A stretch of DNA of 64,000 bases from Brugia malayi. Its lineage: Eukaryota > Nematoda > Chromadorea > Rhabditida > Onchocercidae. The notes under the pieces were generated by a model. The model did no database searches and was not told the origin of the DNA. It worked only from the letters and a program-made list of their open reading frames with translations. Location: assembly GCF_000002995.4 (NCBI RefSeq), contig NW_025062476.1, forward strand, positions 10,910,501-10,974,500, read 5' to 3'. How positions within the stretch are numbered: the first letter of the stretch is position 1; each line of letters opens with the position of its first letter. Of the stretch, positions 54,001-61,200 are shown in pieces. The position numbers and the translations under genes were made by a program.

Positions 54001-57000
54001 TGGAAAATTGTTATGGAATAATTATTAAAAGTTGAAGTGAAGAAATTTCAAAATTTTGAAGCCAAAGTTTCAAAATTTTTTCTTATCGCATCAATTTATT
54101 CTTGAAAATGTTTAACTCATTTTATGAATTTCACGCATTAGTTAATATAATTCTCATAATTCTACCTGATTGGCGTTAATTTCGTAGCGTACGTTAAGTG
54201 GTTCCGCTTCAGGTATTCCAACCGGTGTTGTTAACCATTCCGTTGCGTTAACGCCCACACCGTCATCATTCTCCGCTGCTATATTAATTTCATACAAACG
54301 TCCCATAACTACAAATAATCTTTTAATTAATTTAAAAGAAAAATGAGTAAAAAATGAGAAAAAAAAAAACCAAAATGGTAAATGTAACAAGATAATCGGC
54401 AAAAATTTCATTTATTTTTCAAATAATTTATTACCTATCCTGATCCGGAATTATATTACCAATAATTAATTAATCGATTCACGATCAATCAATCAATAAA
54501 AAAGCGAAAGCATTTTTTTTTCTTGAAAAATTTTATGTCTAATTGCTTTCAACTAATTCATCTTTTTTTTATAATTTAATTTTATCTTTCAATTTTGTAA
54601 TTTAATTTTATCTTTCATCAATTATTCTTATTTAATAATGAAATCAGAATCTCTATCATTATCAATAAATTTGAAAAATTCAATAATGAAAGCTCAAGTT
54701 ATTAACAAATAAACTACAATTTAATTTATATAAATCGATAAATTGAAGATTAATTAATCGTTTAATTTCAATATAATTAATTCTTGATTTGAGATATATT
54801 TTTTCTTTGTCAACGAAACATTAAAAGAATGAATGGTAAATAATAGACTAAAAGAGTTAGTGGAAAATATTTGAGGAAATAAACAGTATTCATTAGAATT
54901 TAAAAACTTTTTTAAAATTAAGATTAATTTAAAATGTTTTAATAAGTACAAAGTAATAATGAAAAAACATTTACATAAGCCATCAAGGATAGCAAAATTT
55001 TGGGTTCCAGGTACTTCAAGTTTGCGTGCATCGATGTGTTCGAACGGTTTATACCAAATCAAATATTTATTGATTGGTAAATTATACGTGAACTGAAATT
55101 TATTAAAAATGCAAACGAATTAATTATGGTTTTAACCTTAACTTTACTTAAACAAAAAAAAAGAAAGAAATAAAATAATTTAAATATTTAATTTTTAGCA
55201 AGTTTTTCTTTCTTTTAATAACAAAATTTCGTCTAAAGAATATAAAAATTTTTTAATTCTTTTTTTATTATCTAATTTTTGGAGTATTACTTTTGGAATT
55301 TAATTCAAATTTTTTTAAATATAATTTTTTTTTACCATAAATTTTTCATAAAATTTCGATTTAAATCATTTCTATTCAAATAATTAAGCATATTAATTAG
55401 ATCCATTTTTATCATCCAAACACTAATGTAAAATATCAATTCGCTAAATAATTCAAACTTTTGGTGGTTTCCAGTCAACACGCGCCCGTAATGGAGCTTC
55501 ATCATTGAGCAAATTAACGGAATGTGTTTGTGGTTCTGATGGAGCTAAAAAAATAATCCGGAATCCGGAATGATGTATACAAATTGTTACATATTTATAA
55601 AGCAAAAAAGAAAAATTTCTTTCCAAAAATTTACAAATAAAATTTGGACCGAAAAAAAAAAAAAATTATCTACCATTAAAAGACAATGAAATATTTAAAC
55701 AAAAAAAAGAAAAAAATTAAAAATAAATTTTAAAACAGAAAACTCACGCAATCCACCGGTAAGAATTTTTTTGCTTGCACTAAATTCACCATCACCATGT
55801 CTATTAAAAGCATTTACCCGGAATGAATATTCAGTATTCGGTTCAAGATCTGTGATTAATGTATGTGTTTTCTGGAAAACGGAAAGATTATCCGAAATAA
55901 ATCGGTTTAAAAAAAAAAAAAAAATGCAAAAAAATGATAATATAGGAGAGAAAACTGACAAAGTGCACTAAATTATTAGTTAATTAGCATTCCTAAACAG
56001 CTATTATCTTTCCATTTTCAATGAAATATTTAAAATTTAGATAGAGTTAATTTTCAAATGAATTTATTCATTTTATATTAAAATATTCCAATATCTCATT
56101 CCATTTAGGAAAAAAGGAAATCAATCGTAATATATTTTAAATATCTAATAATAAATTTATTTTTTAAAAATATATTTTACATAAATTATATTTCAGTAAC
56201 TGGTACATCATTTAACATTTAATCCTTAAACATACTATATCATAATTCCAATTTTATAAAAATTTTTTTTTAATATTTCTTGCAGCGTACTATAAAATTA
56301 TGAGTTTTGTTATATTTTCTGTTAAATATTAAAAAACTTTTAATTTCTTTTTTTTTTTTTTTCATATTTTAAATACCACTCATTAAAATGAATGTCTCAC
56401 AATGATATTTATTATTTTAAAGTAAAAATTCATTTAAAAAAAAAAGAAAAAGTATAATTGAACAAGTAAAATATTATTCACAATGTATACACAAATAAAA
56501 ATTAAATTATAATAAAACAAGGAATTTTTATTATTTATAATAAAAATTCCATTTAAATTTTATCATTTTTTTTTCCTTCTTCCTTTGTAAACAAAAATTT
56601 TTAAATTTGATAAAATATCAAACTGACGTGTTGATCATAGATGATAGCACGTTGTAATTTATCATTGATTGGTTCACCGTTCAATAATCGATCCTTATAA
56701 ACATAATATCCGATGATATCACCGTTTGCGTATAATGGCTTTTCCCAGCTTACTTTTACCGCTGAGGCATTAACCAATGCGACGTCAATATCACGTGGAG
56801 CTGACGGTACTTAAAGGAAAAAAAAGATATAAACGTCAAATGTTAATTTAAAAAATTAAATAATCAGCTGAAACAGAACTGAATGATTTAATATTTTATT
56901 TACGAACTTTTTTTTCTCTTTTGCAAATTATGAAAAAAGTAATTTATTGGAAGTTTTCAAAAATATAAATTAATTAAGTTTTATTTTATTATTATTATAA

Positions 57001-58233
57001 TTAATAACAAAAAAAAAAAAAAAAGAAAGTGCTCTCTTATTTTTTTGACAAAATTTACTTTTTTTTCATTTTTTATTTTCAAAATAAAAAATGTCATACA
57101 TTAATATACCATACTCTGGAAGAAGTAACTAATGAATTTCATAAACATTTTTTTTCTACATTATTTTATTAAAATTTAAATTATTTTACTTTCACTGTTT
57201 CTGTAAACTTTAAAATAATATATAAAATGATAATATTATGCAAAGACAAAACATTAAGGATTAAGCAAGGATTTAAAATAAGGAATTTTAAAACATAAAT
57301 TGAATTGAAATATAAAAGTGAAAGTATCGATCGAATATTTTTGCCATTCTTATTTTCTGACCAAAATATCTGTACGATATTAAAAAAACAATATCATAAT
57401 AAATTTAAGGTAGCAAAAAGAATCTGAAATTCATAATCGAAATGATAATAATCTTATTAGTAATATTAATTTTCAGTTGACTTTAAAAAAAAAATTTAAA
57501 TAGAAATGCTAAGAATTCCAATTCACAATTTTTAAAATTATTTAATTATAATTTGAAAAAGTTTCATTTTATTTCTTATTCATATACATATTCATAAAAA
57601 TAGGCTTCATTTAATGCTTATCCAATCACTGATAAGCTGATTAACATTCATTATCATTCTTAAAGCACTACTGTTTAGTTTAGTTTTGATGTTAAGCTTA
57701 AACGATGGATGAATTAAACAAACATAGCAACGACAATCAGTAATTAGTTTTGAATATAAATTAAAATAAATTAAATATAACATCAAAAATTAATAATTAG
57801 CACTTGTAATATTAGAAAGATAAAAACAAACATGAATAAATAATAATTAAATTTCCATTTTGTGATGCTTATAAAATCAAAAAAAAAAAGTTGAAGCAAA
57901 AAAAAAAAAACTTAAAATTATTATACTATATATAATTAATTATATATTTGCAATATGTACTAAAAAAAAAAAAATAAATAAATAAAATGAATAAACGAAA
58001 TGATAAGCTAAATTTAAATAATTAATTTATTAAAATTAAAAAAAAAAATTTCAAATATTTCTTTTTATGTTTTTTTTTTCTTTACCTTTTTGAATTCGTT
58101 GTTTTGGACTTCCAGCATCGATTAATTGTGCAAATACAATAACAGTTAAAATGAAACAATAATGAATGATAGTATAAGCAGTTGGAATTGTTATTGTTGT
58201 TGTTGTTATTGTTGTTGCTGTTATTGTTACCAT
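20183..58233 (-). CDS. ptp-3: LAR-type receptor protein tyrosine phosphatase (27 joined exons)
   Basis: Single-pass receptor phosphatase of the type IIa (LAR/PTPdelta/PTPsigma) family, which removes phosphate from tyrosine at synapses and growth cones and binds liprin through its cytoplasmic half. The exon chain is in phase from signal peptide to stop and gives about 1469 residues. Order: signal peptide (1-42), FN3-5 (~50-151), FN3-6 (~152-250), FN3-7 (~251-347), an extra FN3 (~348-440), membrane-proximal FN3 (~441-560), juxtamembrane region, transmembrane helix (~762-785), D1 (~900-1160) and D2 (~1195-1469). D1 carries WPDHGVP, the [10 protein letters not shown] loop and KNRY; D2 carries WPDH and [10 protein letters not shown]. 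Introns range from about 100 nt to 18 kb. No Ig domains are encoded, which matches the known short PTP-3B arrangement. Family assignment is certain; the symbol is by family likeness; isoform structure is inference without transcripts. Confidence 0.93.
20631..20729 (-). CDS. ptp-3: LAR exon 26: D2, WPD loop
   Basis: Acceptor GAAATTTCTAG, phase 0 on both sides, donor CAA/GTATGT. Reads [18 protein letters not shown]. The WPD Asp is present (about residue 1365), whereas vertebrate LAR D2 has Glu here; the usual GVP after it is CPP. Confidence 0.95.
21051..21176 (-). CDS. ptp-3: LAR exon 25: D2
   Basis: Acceptor GATTATTGCAG, phase 0 on both sides, donor GAG/GTATGA. The 42 codons read [20 protein letters not shown] and [19 protein letters not shown], closely matching the D2 block of LAR proteins. 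Confidence 0.95.
21569..21695 (-). CDS. ptp-3: LAR exon 24: D2, TQGP region
   Basis: Acceptor AAATTCAG, entry phase 2, exit phase 0 at CGG/GTTGGT. Reads [20 protein letters not shown] and [12 protein letters not shown]; the expected reading continues into the next exon as [11 protein letters not shown] purine (GA)n tract sits in the intron just downstream of the donor. Confidence 0.93.
22160..22338 (-). CDS. ptp-3: LAR exon 23: D2, NRL loop
   Basis: Acceptor AATTTTATAG, entry phase 0, exit phase 2 at AG/GTTTGT. Reads [20 protein letters not shown] and [14 protein letters not shown]. The D1 recognition Tyr is replaced by Leu (NRL, about residue 1230), as is typical of LAR D2. Confidence 0.95.
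22617..22772 (-). CDS. ptp-3: LAR exon 22: D1, Q-loop and D1-D2 linker
   Basis: Acceptor GTTTCCAG, phase 0 on both sides, donor AGG/GTATTT. Reads [16 protein letters not shown] (Q-loop Gln) then [17 protein letters not shown] and AMELEFR, the conserved short linker between the two phosphatase domains. Confidence 0.95.
22950..23079 (-). CDS. ptp-3: LAR exon 21: D1, P-loop remainder
   Basis: Acceptor AATTTTTACAG, entry phase 2, exit phase 0 at CAG/GTAAAT. Begins [20 protein letters not shown], completing the signature loop with its Arg (about 1114). Ile replaces the usual Val in SAGVGRTG, a conservative change. Confidence 0.96.
23254..23471 (-). CDS. ptp-3: LAR exon 20: D1, WPD loop and catalytic Cys
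   Basis: Acceptor AATTTTTAG, entry phase 0, exit phase 2 at AG/GTTAAA. Contains [15 protein letters not shown] (general-acid Asp, about residue 1076) and ends GPIISHC, so the catalytic Cys (about 1108) is the last full codon before the intron. Confidence 0.96.
23819..23998 (-). CDS. ptp-3: LAR exon 19: D1, TQGP region
   Basis: Acceptor AAATATTTTAG, phase 0 on both sides, donor CAG/GTAAAA followed by a long run of A. Reads [39 protein letters not shown] and GHIQ, all D1 hallmarks. Confidence 0.96.
24142..24327 (-). CDS. ptp-3: LAR exon 18: D1, KNRY loop
   Basis: Acceptor AATTATTATAG, phase 0 on both sides, donor AAG/GTATAC. Reads [36 protein letters not shown] and [13 protein letters not shown]. 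The phosphotyrosine-recognition Tyr of NRYANV is intact, as expected for an active D1. Confidence 0.96.
24737..24967 (-). CDS. ptp-3: LAR exon 17: pre-D1 linker and wedge
   Basis: Acceptor GATTTCTTAG, phase 0 on both sides, donor CAG/GTATTG. A Gly/Ser/His-rich linker leads into [19 protein letters not shown], the family's helix-turn-helix wedge just before D1 (PI.....I..LK.N). Ends FSQ, joining the conserved EYESI. Confidence 0.92.
25175..25334 (-). CDS. ptp-3: LAR exon 16: cytoplasmic stop-transfer and linker
   Basis: Acceptor TTCTTAACAG, entry phase 2, exit phase 0 at CAG/GTATAA. Begins [17 protein letters not shown], a basic cytoplasmic anchor, then a Ser/Thr linker ending HIVNPYDQ. Confidence 0.9.
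25922..26106 (-). CDS. ptp-3: LAR exon 15: transmembrane segment
   Basis: Acceptor AAATTTTCAG, entry phase 0, exit phase 2 at TG/GTATTT. After [16 protein letters not shown] comes the membrane helix [20 protein letters not shown], about 23 hydrophobic residues ending at the next exon's WLRCNRR stop-transfer sequence. Confidence 0.95.
26426..26530 (-). CDS. ptp-3: LAR exon 14: extracellular juxtamembrane
   Basis: Acceptor ATTATTTAAG, phase 0 on both sides, donor CCA/GTAAAT. The 35 codons read [20 protein letters not shown] and RAFARDD, equivalent to the Y.GF.N.PL....Y stretch of the LAR juxtamembrane domain. Confidence 0.88.
26815..26932 (-). CDS. ptp-3: LAR exon 13: extracellular juxtamembrane
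   Basis: Acceptor TTTATTATAG, entry phase 2, exit phase 0 at CAG/GTAAAT. Reads [10 protein letters not shown] and HLFTLGDGQ, matching the conserved YVAAQL...FTLGD block that follows the LAR cleavage site. The acceptor lies in a 23-bp tandem duplication. Confidence 0.9.
26934..26981. repeat. 23-bp tandem duplication at a splice acceptor
   Basis: The segment ATAATAAATTGACAATTGCG is present twice in a row next to exon 13. On the coding strand the used copy ends TTTATTATAG/GCGC and the more distal copy ends TTTATTATGGGCGC. Confidence 0.9.
27184..27285. repeat. Imperfect 56-bp tandem duplication in a LAR intron
   Basis: AAATTGCCCATCTTTATTTA occurs at 27185 and 27241, followed in both by TTC(T/C)CAGTTTGAGTT and a T run. 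Located in the intron upstream of exon 13. Confidence 0.85.
27328..27461 (-). CDS. ptp-3: LAR exon 12: basic juxtamembrane linker
   Basis: Acceptor AATTTTTAG, entry phase 0, exit phase 2 at AG/GTTTAT. Low-complexity, Asn/Lys-rich; includes [14 protein letters not shown] and, with the next exon, YKRRYM. This is where LAR proteins are cleaved after a run of arginines; here the run is weaker and split by an intron. Confidence 0.85.
28390..28645 (-). CDS. ptp-3: LAR exon 11: end of last FN3 and juxtamembrane part
   Basis: Acceptor ATTTTCAG, entry phase 2, exit phase 0 at CAG/GTAAGC. Reads [18 protein letters not shown] (FN3 F strand), then [10 protein letters not shown] and [15 protein letters not shown]. 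The last motif matches the segment before the LAR proprotein-cleavage site. Confidence 0.9.
29517..29770 (-). CDS. ptp-3: LAR exon 10: membrane-proximal FN3, first part
   Basis: Acceptor TTTACAG, entry phase 0, exit phase 2 at TT/GTAAGT. Contains [20 protein letters not shown] and then a long C-D region. Aligns by motif with the last FN3 of vertebrate LAR, which also has a KTS..L.WE core. Confidence 0.9.
30187..30443 (-). CDS. ptp-3: LAR exon 9: additional FN3 domain
   Basis: Acceptor AAACTTTAG, entry phase 1, exit phase 0 at AAT/GTTAGT. Reads [21 protein letters not shown], then [12 protein letters not shown] and [17 protein letters not shown]. Almost a whole FN3 domain in one exon. Vertebrate LAR has eight FN3 domains; invertebrate Lar proteins may have nine, and this looks like the additional one. 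Confidence 0.9.
30873..30893 (-). CDS. ptp-3: Candidate 21-nt microexon before the additional FN3
   Basis: Acceptor ACAATTTTTAG, then 21 nt, then GTAAAT. It is symmetrical in phase 1 and would add YHNKN plus two junction residues in front of IYPPTNV. LAR-family receptors are known to use microexons in the ectodomain. Such a site could arise by chance in AT-rich DNA, so support is weak to moderate. Confidence 0.3.
30874..31074 (-). other. Coding-like island in the LAR intron, frame unresolved
   Basis: About 200 nt with base composition unlike the surrounding intron. One frame reads [20 protein letters not shown] up to a TAA at the GTAAAT site; the overlapping frame reads [20 protein letters not shown] into the phase-1 microexon frame; a third starts ATG at 31074 with an Asn/Ser-rich run. 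Only the second frame can join exon 9 in phase. I cannot tell which, if any, is translated. Confidence 0.3.
30894..34083. other. LAR intron sequence, 3.2 kb
   Basis: Apart from the coding-like island at its low-coordinate end, this contains only AT-rich DNA, a GA microsatellite at 32.7 kb and the 40-base poly-A. Confidence 0.6.
33057..33096. repeat. Poly-A run of about 40
   Basis: Longest homopolymer in the window. Other long runs: poly-T at 23797-23816, 31550-31571 and 52740-52765; poly-A at 59433-59454 and 60454-60479. Lengths are prone to sequencing error. Confidence 0.9.
34084..34611 (-). CDS. Candidate cassette exon: Thr/Asn-rich ectodomain stalk
   Basis: 175-codon open segment with a good acceptor (GATAATTTTATAG) and GTAAGC donor, phase 1 on both sides, so it can be inserted between exons 8 and 9 of the LAR gene without a frame change. 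It reads [16 protein letters not shown] near the start, an acidic patch [20 protein letters not shown] in the middle and a Thr/Ile/Asn-rich end with many N-x-S/T sites, as in a glycosylated extracellular stalk. No domain recognised. An earlier AAAG at about 34649 could extend it in the same frame. Confidence 0.5.
35087..35197 (-). CDS. Candidate cassette or terminal exon, strongly basic
   Basis: Open segment with acceptor GGTTTGCTTAG and entry phase 1. It reads [20 protein letters not shown] and [15 protein letters not shown] donor at 35086 would close it in phase 1 as a 111-nt symmetrical exon. If that donor is not used, the frame runs through a Ser repeat to a TAA at 34983-34985 as a terminal exon ending LDEVSLS. 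The segment contains RKRR, a furin-type and heparin-binding-type sequence. Its base composition is clearly above the AT background, which supports coding. Ownership (LAR gene or a nested gene) is unresolved. Confidence 0.5.
35198..39168. other. Intron sequence, 4 kb
   Basis: AT-rich; a GA tract at 36.2 kb, a CAT repeat at 36650-36669, many A/T runs. No exon recognised. Confidence 0.6.
39169..39684 (-). CDS. Candidate cassette exon with duplicated 45-residue Cys module
   Basis: A 171-codon open segment, phase 1 on both sides if it starts after the AG at 39685-39686; donor is a perfect GTAAGT at 39168. It encodes two copies of a 45-residue module, each opening and closing with Cys and sharing W, NxND, AW and F. 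The copies align without gaps and agree at 15 of 45 positions, which is strong evidence of real coding. The 5' end is uncertain: the AG at 39685 has no pyrimidine tract, while a stronger acceptor (TTTTTTTCTTTAG, 39873) would add a hydrophobic ATT-repeat stretch but sets phase 2. The first in-frame ATG is near 39672. It may be an optional ectodomain part of the LAR gene or belong to a nested gene. I recognise no named domain. Confidence 0.55.
39900..40076. repeat. AAT-rich microsatellite with higher-order repeats
   Basis: Mostly AAT/TAA units interrupted by TTCT, AGT, ACT and GAT, with longer blocks (for example TAATGATTAATAATAATT) recurring. It lies directly upstream of the candidate 39-kb exon; a related ATT tract continues into its 5' part (39690-39790). 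Confidence 0.9.
46380..46437. repeat. Nested inverted repeat in LAR intron 8
   Basis: AAATTACAGTA near 46380 matches TACTGTAATTT near 46426 in reverse complement. Between them ACTGCA-CAT-TGCAGT forms a second perfect stem. The stretch is richer in C/G than the surrounding intron. Confidence 0.7.
46531..46618. repeat. Hairpin and CATTACGGTAGG direct repeat
   Basis: TGCACAA / TTGTGCA flank a seven-base loop, extended outward by TGTTTTT / AAAAACA. Just after it CATTACGGTAGG occurs twice (46575 and 46609), 34 bp apart. Possibly the remains of a small transposon. Confidence 0.55.
47179..47645 (+). pseudogene. Coding-like relic of unknown origin
   Basis: On the plus strand one frame from ATG 47179 reads [20 protein letters not shown], is interrupted by two TGA codons, and continues [20 protein letters not shown] and [16 protein letters not shown]. 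After an AT-only palindrome, another frame reads [20 protein letters not shown] and [20 protein letters not shown] to a TGA. Both halves have protein-like composition, but stops and a frame change indicate a decayed copy, perhaps of a transposable element or retrocopy. No family recognised; chance is not excluded. Confidence 0.3.
47433..47477. repeat. Perfect 12-bp inverted repeat
   Basis: TTATATTAGTTC and GAACTAATATAA flank about 14 AT-only bases. It lies between the two halves of the coding-like relic at 47179-47645. Confidence 0.8.
48263..48392 (-). CDS. ptp-3: LAR exon 8: FN3-7, end
   Basis: Acceptor TTAATTTCAG, entry phase 0, exit phase 1 at A/GTAAGT. Contains [19 protein letters not shown]. 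The phase-1 end is the point after which the optional 30.9-39.7 kb segments could be inserted; the next constitutive exon (30443) also starts in phase 1. Confidence 0.9.
48795..48905 (-). CDS. ptp-3: LAR exon 7: FN3-7, core
   Basis: Acceptor TTTGTTTAG, phase 0 on both sides, donor AAT/GTTAGT. The 37 codons read [20 protein letters not shown] and continue through the C strand, the clearest LAR FN3-7 match in the ectodomain (WDPP followed by RNG). Confidence 0.9.
48906..54165. other. LAR intron sequence, 5.3 kb
   Basis: AT-rich; a 10-bp inverted repeat at 51.7 kb and a slightly less AT-rich block at 52.1-52.4 kb with repeated ATGATATGATAAC and (C)GCGGAGATT motifs. No exon recognised. Confidence 0.6.
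51730..51754. repeat. Perfect 10-bp inverted repeat
   Basis: GAGATAATCC (51730-51739) and GGATTATCTC (51745-51754) around a five-base loop, in the LAR intron between exons 6 and 7. Confidence 0.85.
54166..54308 (-). CDS. ptp-3: LAR exon 6: end of FN3-6, start of FN3-7
   Basis: Acceptor TATTTGTAG, entry phase 1, exit phase 0 at CAG/GTAGAA. Reads [17 protein letters not shown] (F-G strands of FN3-6), then the linker [16 protein letters not shown] that opens FN3-7. Confidence 0.88.
54975..55092 (-). CDS. ptp-3: LAR exon 5: FN3-6, middle
   Basis: Acceptor AATTTCAG, entry phase 0, exit phase 1 at T/GTAAAT. Reads [19 protein letters not shown] and ends FAILDGL. Compared with vertebrate LAR the C-D strands are diverged. 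Confidence 0.85.
55459..55544 (-). CDS. ptp-3: LAR exon 4: FN3-6, start
   Basis: Acceptor ATTTTTTTAG, entry phase 1. Reads [13 protein letters not shown] then [10 protein letters not shown]. It must end at AAA/GTTTGA because the next codons in frame are GTT TGA; that donor leaves phase 0, which the next exon needs. Confidence 0.85.
55748..55871 (-). CDS. ptp-3: LAR exon 3: FN3-5, second half
   Basis: Acceptor TTTTCCAG, entry phase 0, exit phase 1 at C/GTGAGT. Contains the FN3 signature [20 protein letters not shown], the E-F-G strand region that closes FN3-5. Confidence 0.9.
56628..56809 (-). CDS. ptp-3: LAR exon 2: FN3-5, first half
   Basis: Acceptor TTTCCTTTAAG, entry phase 1, exit phase 0 at CAC/GTCAGT. 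Begins [11 protein letters not shown] and contains VKVSWEKP and [14 protein letters not shown], the A-C strands of an FN3 domain that lines up with the fifth FN3 of LAR proteins. Confidence 0.88.
58086..58233 (-). CDS. ptp-3: LAR exon 1: signal peptide
   Basis: The first in-frame ATG is at 58233; the frame is open further upstream, but only through non-ATG codons. The 49 codons begin with a Thr/Ile run encoded by an ACA/ATA trinucleotide repeat, followed by a hydrophobic core ([16 protein letters not shown]) and a likely cleavage site near LIDAG. The exon ends in phase 1 at G/GTAAAG. It joins straight to FN3-5, so this is probably an internal promoter and alternative first exon. Start choice is moderately sure. 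Confidence 0.7.
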
Positions 58234-61200
58234 ATGATATGATGCATGTAAGAATCGTAACAGATTTATACAAAATAACTTATCCAATGCATTCCTTTGT
58301 TTTACTTTTTCTTTTTTTTTGTTTCTTTTTTTTTTTTAAAAAATTTTTGATTCTTCCCTTTTTTTTGCTTAGCTTTTCTAATTTTTCCAATTCCGGAATT
58401 TCCGTTTTCACATTTATTAATATCGTTACCGTTGCATTGCTTTTCCTTTTTTTTTTTGCCTTTTTTTATTCCTAAATTAATTCATTCATTATGAAAAACG
58501 GAAAATTACATTCAATTCATTACGCGGTAATATATTCAGTAAAATGTGTAAGCAAAATGAAAAAAGTTGTAAAATTTACAGATTAAAATATCAAAATTAT
58601 TAAATAAATTTAATATTTAATTAAAATTAATAAATAGAAAAAAAATATAGAATTTATACAATTATTAAAATATATGCGCTAATTCAACAATTACTACGAA
58701 ATTATATTTATGATTATGAATTTTTTTAAAAATTAAATGAAATATAATTTCAAATTACTGAAAAAAAATTTCCTTAAAAGCAATTTTTAAAGAATGAAAA
58801 TTTAGAACAGCTGAAGTAAGTAAGATTAGCTATAACAGATGTCCGATTGCTAATAATCTTAAATAGTATATTATGTGTTATTACGATTTAATTAACTAAT
58901 AGTCATAAATAAATTCATCGTTTACTTACTCTATGCTAACTAACAATTATTCATATTTCTATTTCAATTATCAATATTATAGCAAATAATTTGATTCGAA
59001 ATACGAAATTATTATTAATTTATTCATTCACCAATTATAATTTATTTGTGGTAGCTAATTACTGAGCAAATAAAATTAACAAATGCTTTTTTTAAATTTC
59101 ATTTAATTACATATTTTAATACTTTTAAATTTCAAAAAATAAAAAATGAAAATAAAAAAAATTTCAGCACATCGTATGGAAAATGCGCTGTTATTGAAAA
59201 ATTTTTGCTAAGTTAAAATTTAAATTATATCTCTGGAATGAAGCATAAATTTGATGACTGATTAAGCTTGATTTCAAATTTTTTATCCTAATTTTTCTTT
59301 CATACTATTACAACATTTTGCTTCATCCCAGATGAACTAAGTAATCCTAAATTTAGCCAAAAAAAAAAAAAATATTAAAGCAACCAAACAAATATCTTAA
59401 ATAAACATCAAAATGAAAATAAATATATTACAAAAAAAAAAAAAAAAAAAAAAAAGAGCTGATTTATACCAAATAATTTTCAAATTCTGAGGTAATTTAA
59501 GAATTATTTTTATAAATTTGACTCCTCTCAGATTATCAAAAATTTTTAACCCTTTATTTTATCTAAGTTCCATCAGATTGGAATTTTGTTTTCTGTTTTT
59601 TTTTTTTTTTTTTTTTTTGCTTTTTCAAAATGATTGCGTTTGATTTTTTATTAACTTAATTTGAAACATAGTTAAAATTAGGCTAATAAATAAACAAACC
59701 TTCGGAATTTTAGAAAAGTCTTTTTCCATACTTACTAAATACTAAGTAGAAAAAAAAGGTAATATTAGAAAAAAGATTTCATTGGTAAATTAAAGCTGAA
59801 TTAAAATAAATTAAATGAATATTTCGATGAATTAACCTTACATTTAAATGAAATTCAAAGTCTTTGAATTTTTAATTTAAAGCAAATAATAATGTCCATT
59901 TTTGAACTATTTTATACAACTAAAATGAAATCAGCCAAATCAATCTAAATTTTATTTTATTTTTTATTTCACCAAAGAATATCCCCAAATATATTTTTTC
60001 ATTGCTAAAGATATCATCAAGCAGCAATTTTTGGTTATTGTTGCAAAAAATAAGAAAAAAAAAGAAAAAAAAAAACAGAACAAATCATGGTCAAAATTCT
60101 GGAGGGAAAAAAAAAACCTGATCAGGAATTATTCCAGAAAATTTCAGCTAATTATTTCAAATTATCCAATGGTTTAAAATTAACTGGATAAAAAAGAGAA
60201 CAATTTCCTATAAGAATTTAAGAAATTTTGATGAAATTTTCATTTCAACTTTATATGAAATTTCATTTGGTGTAAAAATAATTTGCATACGATAAAAAAA
60301 AAAGAAATTATAATATTAGCATTAATGGATTATTATAAAGTTTAATAGAAAAATTCACTGTTTACAAATAAAACGCAAATTCATTAGTTGTAATTTAGGA
60401 AAATTAATTAACCTATAATCTCACAAAGTTTGAAAAAATGGCACATAAAAAACAAAAAAAAAAAAAAAAAAAAAAAAAACAAAAGAAAAAAGTTCCATCA
60501 TTTAAATCATTTCGTTCAATTCACATTCATTCATTTTGAAAAGTGAAAGAATAAATAATAAATAAATATTCCTCTCATTCAAATAATAAAGTACTTGAAA
60601 ACTAAATTTATTAACTAACTATTCTAAAAAGTAGCATATTCACAAACATTTCTATTTTATTTCATTCATTCATTTTTACTTCCTTCAAATTCTCGCCTAA
60701 ATAGACTTAAATCGATTCATTTTTAATTTATACTCAATCCTATCAATCATTTCAATTCACACTTTCCTCAATTCCGTTGTTCTTTTCATCTTTGACCATT
60801 CCGCCTCCCTCCCTCCCTCTCTCCCTCTCTCTCTCTCTCTCATTCAATTGGTCTAAATCGTACGTATCGGATCGTTCCGATTCATTCCGATCTTCCATCA
60901 CTTTCAACAACAAACCACTTTTCGAGGTCATCAAATGAAGAGACATCAATGTTACTACTACTACTACTACTACTACCAGTAAACTACTTTCATCTCATTT
61001 ATCACAAAAATATGAATACATTATCAAATAATTAATTGCCATCTTAAAGAAATATTTTCTTTCTTTCCAACTTTTATGTTTCATTACTATAAATAATCAA
61101 TATCACTCAATATATATCAGTGCTAATATATTTAAATGATTAAATTCAATGTTAACAGAACTATAAATAAATTTTAATACATTCATAATTAAAATTATTC

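Noticed and set aside
58234..58287. Upstream extension of the LAR signal exon to 58287
   Set aside because: The apparent start there is TTG, not ATG; the first real in-frame ATG is at 58233.
60752..60949. 65-codon minus-strand ORF with RERERE run
   Set aside because: The run is the CT/GA microsatellite; no other evidence of coding.
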